From FEN-1219 sp963713355 (GTDB lineage: Bacteria; Pseudomonadota; Gammaproteobacteria; Steroidobacterales; Rariloculaceae), in NCBI GenBank assembly GCA_963713355.1, contig CAVQLK010000011.1:1178001-1242000 (forward strand): 64,000 nucleotides of DNA, in the 5' to 3' direction. Of this stretch, positions 59,695 to 64,000 are shown in pieces; position 1 is the stretch's first letter, and the number at the start of each line of letters is the position of its first letter. A program made the translations under genes and the position numbers. The notes under the pieces are model-generated. The model was not told the DNA's origin. It worked only from the letters and a program-made list of their open reading frames with translations, and made no database searches.

Positions 59695-60339
59695 TCAGGG
59701 GGCAGCGGGCGGGGTCTTCGCGGGATATTCGCAGAGGTCTACGATGATGCACCGCGGGCACTCGGGCTTGCGTGCCTTGCAGACGTAACGCCCGTGCAAT
59801 ATCAGCCAGTGGTGCGCGTGCCGCTTGAACTCGTTCGGTGTCACGCGCACGAGCTCGTCCTCGACGGCGCGCACGTTGATACCGGCGGCGAGCCCGGTCC
59901 GGTTCGCGACGCGAAATATGTGCGTGTCGACGGCGATCGTCGATTCGCCGAACGCCGTGTTCAAGATGACGTTCGCGGTCTTGCGGCCGACGCCGGGTAG
60001 AGACTCGAGTGTCTCGCGGTCGCGCGGCACCGTCCCGCTGTGCTCTGTGACAAGCCGCGTGCACGTCTTCATGAGGTTCTTTGCCTTGCTGTTGAAGAGC
60101 CCGATCGTCTTGATGTAACTCTTCAGTCCGTCCTCGCCGAGCGCGAGGATAGCCGCTGGCGTGTTCGCGACGGGGAACAGCTTCGCCGTGGCCTTGTTTA
60201 CGCTGACGTCTGTCGCCTGGGCAGAGAGCACGACCGCGACGAGGAGCTCGAACGGCGTGCCGTACGCGAGCTCCGTCGTGGGCTCGGGATTTGCCCGCGC
60301 GAAACGTTCGTAAATCTTGCGCCGCTTCGCCGGCTTCAC
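59695..60339 (-). CDS. nth: Endonuclease III
   Basis: 214 aa. ELLVAVVLSAQATDVSVNKA, HhH motif SLPGVGRKTANVILN with catalytic Lys, AVDTHIFRVANR with catalytic Asp, and the [4Fe-4S] set C-x6-C-x2-C-x5-C in CKARKPECPRCIIVDLC. Removes oxidised pyrimidines from DNA. The start overlaps the rnfE stop (ATGA); the rnf-nth linkage is typical of Gammaproteobacteria. Confidence 0.97.
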   Translation of the reverse strand: MKPAKRRKIYERFARANPEPTTELAYGTPFELLVAVVLSAQATDVSVNKATAKLFPVANTPAAILALGEDGLKSYIKTIGLFNSKAKNLMKTCTRLVTEHSGTVPRDRETLESLPGVGRKTANVILNTAFGESTIAVDTHIFRVANRTGLAAGINVRAVEDELVRVTPNEFKRHAHHWLILHGRYVCKARKPECPRCIIVDLCEYPAKTPPAAP

Positions 60340-61007
60340 CGCGGCGCCTTGGGCGCGGCTGTGTCGCCGGTTGCAGCTGCACGCGTGAGGAGATTGCGCA
60401 GCGCAAGCAGCAGCCCCATGAAGAAGAACGCGCCGGGCGGCAAGATTGCGACGAGCATGCCGCCGAACGGCAGCTCGACCTCGAGGGCGCCGCCGCCATC
60501 GCCGGTCAGCATCTCGACGCCCGCGAACAACGTGCCGTGACCGAAGATTTCTCGTAACGCCCCGAGCGTCACGAGCACGAGCAGGAATCCGGCTCCTGTC
60601 GACAACGCGGACAAGAATGTGAAGCCAGCGCCGCGCTGGCGTGCGACGTTGTCGGCGTGAGCCAGCAAGCCGGAGTTCACGACGATCAGCGGAATGAATA
60701 GCCCGAGCGCCTCATGAAGGTCGTAAAGCACGGCTTCCGTGAAAAGATCGAGCACGGTCACGAGCGCTGCGAGAATCAGCACGGCGAGCAGCAGCCGCGC
60801 AGCCGGCAGCAGCACGCGGCGCAGCAACGCCGTCGCCGTGCTGGCGACGACGATGATCGCGGCGCTCGCGACTCCGAGCGCCGCGCCGTTGACGAGCGTC
60901 GTGGTCACCGCGAGCAGTGGGCAGAGGCCGAGAAACTGAGCCAAAGGCATGTTGTTGCGCCATAGGGGCGCCGTGGCTTCGTGCCAGCTCGGTGTCGTCG
61001 GCATCAT
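60336..61007 (-). CDS. rnfE: Electron transport complex subunit RnfE
   Basis: 223 aa integral membrane protein: LAQFLGLCPLLAVTTTLVNG (LGLCPxLAVT is diagnostic), FIPLIVVNSGLLAHADNVAR and GMLVAILPPGAFFFMGLLLA. Part of the Rnf ferredoxin:NAD oxidoreductase ion pump. ATGA overlaps both upstream (rnfG) and downstream (nth). RnfA and RnfB are not in the window. Confidence 0.95.
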   Translation of the reverse strand: MMPTTPSWHEATAPLWRNNMPLAQFLGLCPLLAVTTTLVNGAALGVASAAIIVVASTATALLRRVLLPAARLLLAVLILAALVTVLDLFTEAVLYDLHEALGLFIPLIVVNSGLLAHADNVARQRGAGFTFLSALSTGAGFLLVLVTLGALREIFGHGTLFAGVEMLTGDGGGALEVELPFGGMLVAILPPGAFFFMGLLLALRNLLTRAAATGDTAAPKAPR

Positions 61008-61663
61008 CGTTCAGCCGTCTCGGCAGCCGCGGCGGCTGCAGCTGCTTGCGCATAGAGCTCGTCGCGATGTTGCTCGAAGTATAGCAACGTGTTTTTCACG
61101 GCACCGACGACGGCGCGCGACGTCACGGTGGCGCCCGAGATCGCGTCGAACTCGCCCTCGTCTTGCGCGATCGCCCAAAGCTCCGGCGGCGTTGCCGTCA
61201 ACGCTTTTCCGTCGAACTGCAGTATCCAATCGCTTTCGGCGACGTCGATGGCATCGCCGAGGCCCTTCGTCTCGCGGTGCCGCAGGGCGCGGACACCGGT
61301 CACCGTGCCGGCCGGCGAGATGGCGATCAACAGGCCGATCTCCGCGTTGTAGCCGTGTGGGGCGACCGTCGCGAAGACCGTCGCCATCGGTGCGCCGCGA
61401 TCGGTGAGCACGAACACGTTGATGGCGTCGTCGGTGCCGAGCAGCTCGGCGTCCATGACGGCGAGCAGCGTCGTCGCGAGATCGCGGTCGCGCAAGCCCG
61501 GCTCGAGCACGCTGTTCAGGCGCGCGACTACGCGCGCGCGCTCATTCGCGGCGATCCGTTCGTCGCTCCAGTCATAGGCCGCGTTGACGGCATAGAACGC
61601 TGCGCCGGCCAAGGCCGCCGCGGCGATCGTTGTCAGCAGCGGGTTGCCCTCAGCGTTGGCCAT
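61004..61663 (-). CDS. rnfG: Electron transport complex subunit RnfG
   Basis: 219 aa. One N-terminal span (LLTTIAAAALAGAAFYAVNA), then periplasmic FMN-binding domain: GYNAEIGLLIAISPAGTVTG, LRHRETKGLGD and the covalent FMN motif AISGATVTSRAVVGAV. Overlaps rnfD by 14 bp and rnfE by 4 bp. Carries electrons across the membrane side of the Rnf pump. Confidence 0.95.
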   Translation of the reverse strand: MANAEGNPLLTTIAAAALAGAAFYAVNAAYDWSDERIAANERARVVARLNSVLEPGLRDRDLATTLLAVMDAELLGTDDAINVFVLTDRGAPMATVFATVAPHGYNAEIGLLIAISPAGTVTGVRALRHRETKGLGDAIDVAESDWILQFDGKALTATPPELWAIAQDEGEFDAISGATVTSRAVVGAVKNTLLYFEQHRDELYAQAAAAAAAAETAER

Positions 61664-62684
61664 AGATGCGCGGTCGCGTGTAGCGGTTGATCAGCGGCAC
61701 GGCGCCGTTCATGAGCAGCACCGAGAACGCCACGCCATCGGGATAAGTGCCCCAAGTGCGAATCGCGTAAACGAGCATGCCAATGCCGGCGCCGTAGATG
61801 AGCCGGCCGCGGTCGGTGCTCGCCGCCGACACGGGCTCCGTTGCGATGAAAAACGCGCCGAGCATCGTGCCGCCGCTGAATAGATGAAAGCCCGGTGACG
61901 CGTAGCCGCTGGGATCGACGAGGTAGAGCACGGTTGCCGGAAGCAGCAGCCCGGCGAGAAACGTCGTCGGGATGTGCCAACGGATCGTGCCCGCATAGAG
62001 CAGATAGAGCCCGCCGAGCGCGATGAAGTTCGCGACCCATTCCCAGCCTCGGCCGCCGAAGTCGCCGAACAAGGAGCCGCCGCGGATCTCCGCGAACGGA
62101 CGGCCGGTTCGCAAGCCTTCCTTGACGAGGTCGAGCGGCGTCGCGCGGGTCACGGCGTCGACGTCGGCCTCTGCGGGCATGCTCCCCGTAACGACGTAGC
62201 TCACGTGCTCGCCGACCGAGAGCGGCCGATAGTCGAGATCTCCCATGCGTGGCGGCAACCATTGCGTCATCTCGACGGGAAACGACAGGATCAGGAATAC
62301 ATAGCCCACCATGGCGGGGTTGAAGAGGTTCTTCCCGAGGCCGCCGTAGAGCTGCTTCGCGAGTGTGATCGCGATGGCGCCGCCGATCAGGGGGATCCAG
62401 AACGGCACGAATGGCGGCAGCGCGAACGACAGCAGGGCGGCCGTGACGAGCGCGCTGCCGTCGCGCAGCGCGTGGCGGGTGTTGCGGCCGCGCAAGCGCA
62501 ATACCGCGGCCTCCGTCAGCAACGCCGCAACCGCAACGAGAGTGAAGTTGACGAGCAAGCCGGGCCCGAAGTACCAAGTATGGCAAAGCGCCGCTGGCAC
62601 GAGCGCCAAGAGCACCCGGCGCATGACGACGGGGACGCTGACGAGCGGGCGCGCGTGCGGAGCTGTCGGTTGCTCGAAGCGCAT
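61650..62684 (-). CDS. rnfD: Electron transport complex subunit RnfD
   Basis: 344 aa from ATG 62684; the longer frame runs antisense-free through rnfC and is not RnfD-like. MRRVLLALVPAALCHTWYFG, GSALVTAALLSFALPPF, LGKNLFNPAMVGYVFLI, flavinylation site VDAVTRATPLDLVK, GFHLFSGGTMLGAFFIATEP. Ten-span membrane subunit. Two bp separate it from rnfC. Confidence 0.95.
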   Translation of the reverse strand: MRFEQPTAPHARPLVSVPVVMRRVLLALVPAALCHTWYFGPGLLVNFTLVAVAALLTEAAVLRLRGRNTRHALRDGSALVTAALLSFALPPFVPFWIPLIGGAIAITLAKQLYGGLGKNLFNPAMVGYVFLILSFPVEMTQWLPPRMGDLDYRPLSVGEHVSYVVTGSMPAEADVDAVTRATPLDLVKEGLRTGRPFAEIRGGSLFGDFGGRGWEWVANFIALGGLYLLYAGTIRWHIPTTFLAGLLLPATVLYLVDPSGYASPGFHLFSGGTMLGAFFIATEPVSAASTDRGRLIYGAGIGMLVYAIRTWGTYPDGVAFSVLLMNGAVPLINRYTRPRIYGQR

Positions 62685-62686
62685 CG

Positions 62687-64000
62687 TCAGTCTTGGCCCG
62701 GCGGCGTCACAGGAATTCGCTGGCCCGCGGCGACGGCACGCTTCGCGATACGGAATCGCTCGGTCAGCATGATTTGCGACGGGCAAATGACATCGCAGCA
62801 GCCGCACTCGATGCAATCTTGCAGACCGAGCGTCGCGAGCGCGCCGTGATCGGACATCGTCGCAGCGACGAGTAGGTCCTGCGGCAAGAGCCGCGACGGG
62901 CACACCATTGCGCAATCGCCGCAGCGGATGCACGGCCACTCGTGAGCGTCGGTCCGCACCTCGTCGGCAAGCGCGGCAATGACGCAGTTCGTCGCCTTCG
63001 TGAGCGGCGTATCGTCGTCGGGCAGCGCGTAGCCCATCATGCTGCCGCCGGCGATCAAGCGCACGACGCCTTCGTTGTAACCGCCGCAGAGCGCGATAAG
63101 CTCGGCGATCGGCGTGCCGATCGGCGCTTCGACGTTTTGCGGCGTTCTGACGCCACCGCCGGTCACGGTGACGACGCGCGAGGAGAGCGGCTCGCGCGCC
63201 GCGCGCAATCGCTGTACGGCGAACGCGGTGCCGACGTTCTGGCAAACGTAGCCGAACTCGCCGGGATAACGGCCGCTCGGCACTTCTTCGCCGGTCAAGA
63301 GCTCGACGAGCTGTTTTTCGCCGCCGGCCGGATAGATTGTGGGAACCTCTGCGAGCTTCAGCCGCGAGTCGTCGGCGGCTCGAGCCGCAGCCTCGATTGC
63401 TTCCATGGCCTGCGGCTTGTCGCGCTCGATGGCGATGATGCAGCGGGGCGCCTCGAGCACCTCGGTCAAGAGCAACGCCCCCGCCACGATCTCGGCGGCG
63501 TTTTCCCGCATCAACATGTCGTCGCAGCTGATGTAGGGCTCGCACTCGGCGCCGTTGACGATCAGCGCCTTGCAGGGCACCGGCGTCGCCAGCTTGTCGG
63601 CCGTCGGATAGACCGCGCCGCCGAGCCCGACGATGCCTCCGGCGCGAATCGCCTCGCGCTGAGCCGAGGCATCCGCGGGCCAGGCGGGCGCGTCCTCGGG
63701 CAGCACGCGCTCGTCGCGCCCGTCGGTCTCGATGAGGATGCACGGCGAAGGCTGCACGCCGTTGCCGCCGAGCACGGGCCGCTGCTCGATCGCGCGGACC
63801 CATCCCGACGTTCCTGCGTGCACGGCCGCGGAGGGCGCGCCCGCGGAAACCGCCACGGCCTGGCCTTTTCGCACGCGATCCCCGACCGCGACGACGGGCT
63901 CGGCCGGATAGCCGCGGTGCTGATGCAGGGCCAACACGAGCCGTGTCGGAAGGAAGCCGCGGCGAATCGGCAACACCGTAGAGCTCGTCTTGTTCGCCGG
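62687..64000 (-). CDS. rnfC: Electron transport complex subunit RnfC (5' end beyond window)
   Basis: The frame stays open to the right edge (TSSTVLPIRRGFLPTRLVLA), matching the region just after the RnfC N-terminus, so the start lies beyond 64000. HAGTSGWVRAIEQRPV (barrel-sandwich), GIVGLGGAVYPTADKL (flavin/NADH-binding), VNGAECEPYISCDD, and two [4Fe-4S] motifs CIRCGDCAMVCP and CIECGCCDVICP. Accepts electrons from or passes them to NADH in the Rnf complex. Confidence 0.95.
   Translation of the reverse strand, partial: PANKTSSTVLPIRRGFLPTRLVLALHQHRGYPAEPVVAVGDRVRKGQAVAVSAGAPSAAVHAGTSGWVRAIEQRPVLGGNGVQPSPCILIETDGRDERVLPEDAPAWPADASAQREAIRAGGIVGLGGAVYPTADKLATPVPCKALIVNGAECEPYISCDDMLMRENAAEIVAGALLLTEVLEAPRCIIAIERDKPQAMEAIEAAARAADDSRLKLAEVPTIYPAGGEKQLVELLTGEEVPSGRYPGEFGYVCQNVGTAFAVQRLRAAREPLSSRVVTVTGGGVRTPQNVEAPIGTPIAELIALCGGYNEGVVRLIAGGSMMGYALPDDDTPLTKATNCVIAALADEVRTDAHEWPCIRCGDCAMVCPSRLLPQDLLVAATMSDHGALATLGLQDCIECGCCDVICPSQIMLTERFRIAKRAVAAGQRIPVTPPGQD

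Noticed and set aside
61650..63803. 717-aa open frame covering rnfD and antisense-strand-like sequence of rnfC
   Set aside because: The upstream 373 codons are an Arg-rich out-of-frame shadow of rnfC; rnfD starts at 62684.
1..64000. Search for CRISPR arrays, tRNA/rRNA genes, transposases and phage integrases
   Set aside because: No spaced repeats, cloverleaf, rRNA core sequence or DDE/tyrosine recombinase motifs were seen by eye; short or divergent ones could be missed.

Overview
The window is GC-rich DNA with strong GC bias at third codon positions. Its housekeeping content points to a gammaproteobacterium: RNase T, the homodimeric-E1 pyruvate dehydrogenase operon (aceE-aceF-lpd), monothiol glutaredoxin, nadC, proC, and an rnf operon ending in nth. 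Steroidobacteraceae/Nevskiales-like lineages are plausible hosts, but no rRNA or marker in the window settles this. No tRNA, rRNA, CRISPR array, insertion sequence or prophage was seen.

Region 1 (about 1-32.3 kb) is the striking part. It is densely packed with envelope, oxidative-stress and osmotic-stress genes: a DUF4398/OmpA/phospholipase D-VTT/EEP operon, a YqjE/DUF3618 operon, outer-membrane proteins, glycan hydrolases, a CBS-domain protein, a PRC-barrel protein, DUF1328, a metallothionein, a large catalase, an M23 peptidase, an SDR, a DegP-like protease, SodC, EgtB/EgtD (ergothioneine), an entericidin, zinc-ribbon and very small hydrophilic proteins. Nearly every transcription unit is preceded by a 16-nt element of the form TGGCAY-N6-TGCW with GG and GC exactly 10 bp apart. 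That is the -24/-12 signature of RpoN (sigma-54) promoters. I count 18 good sites between 4.3 and 32.1 kb, on both strands, several as back-to-back divergent pairs.

Region 2 (32.2-35.1 kb) holds the likely control unit: a membrane PAS histidine kinase divergent from an NtrC-type, sigma-54-activating response regulator. Two further hybrid kinases (9.2 and 29.2 kb) lie inside the island; the second has a degenerate ATP-binding domain. My leading inference is a sigma-54-driven general-stress/envelope regulon encoded together with its own activator.

Region 3 (35-44.5 kb) is mixed metabolism: a DUF1080 lipoprotein, a PmtA-like methyltransferase, a lipoprotein hydrolase, a nitroreductase and TetR pair, SnoaL-like and thiolase genes, proC, a MaoC dehydratase and a DUF4382-like lipoprotein. 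I saw no well-spaced sigma-54 element here.

Region 4 (44.7-64 kb) is housekeeping: a GGDEF-EAL protein, nadC, a PuuD-like membrane protein, grxD, rnt-pepA, aceE-aceF-lpd (Lpd carries its own lipoyl domain), a frameshifted secreted protein, and rnfCDGE-nth running off the right edge.

Five places look like single-base frameshifts (about 4.62, 6.20, 23.07, 47.50 and 59.00 kb). Four are one extra base and one is a missing base. They may be residual assembly indels or real lesions, and the raw sequence alone cannot separate these.
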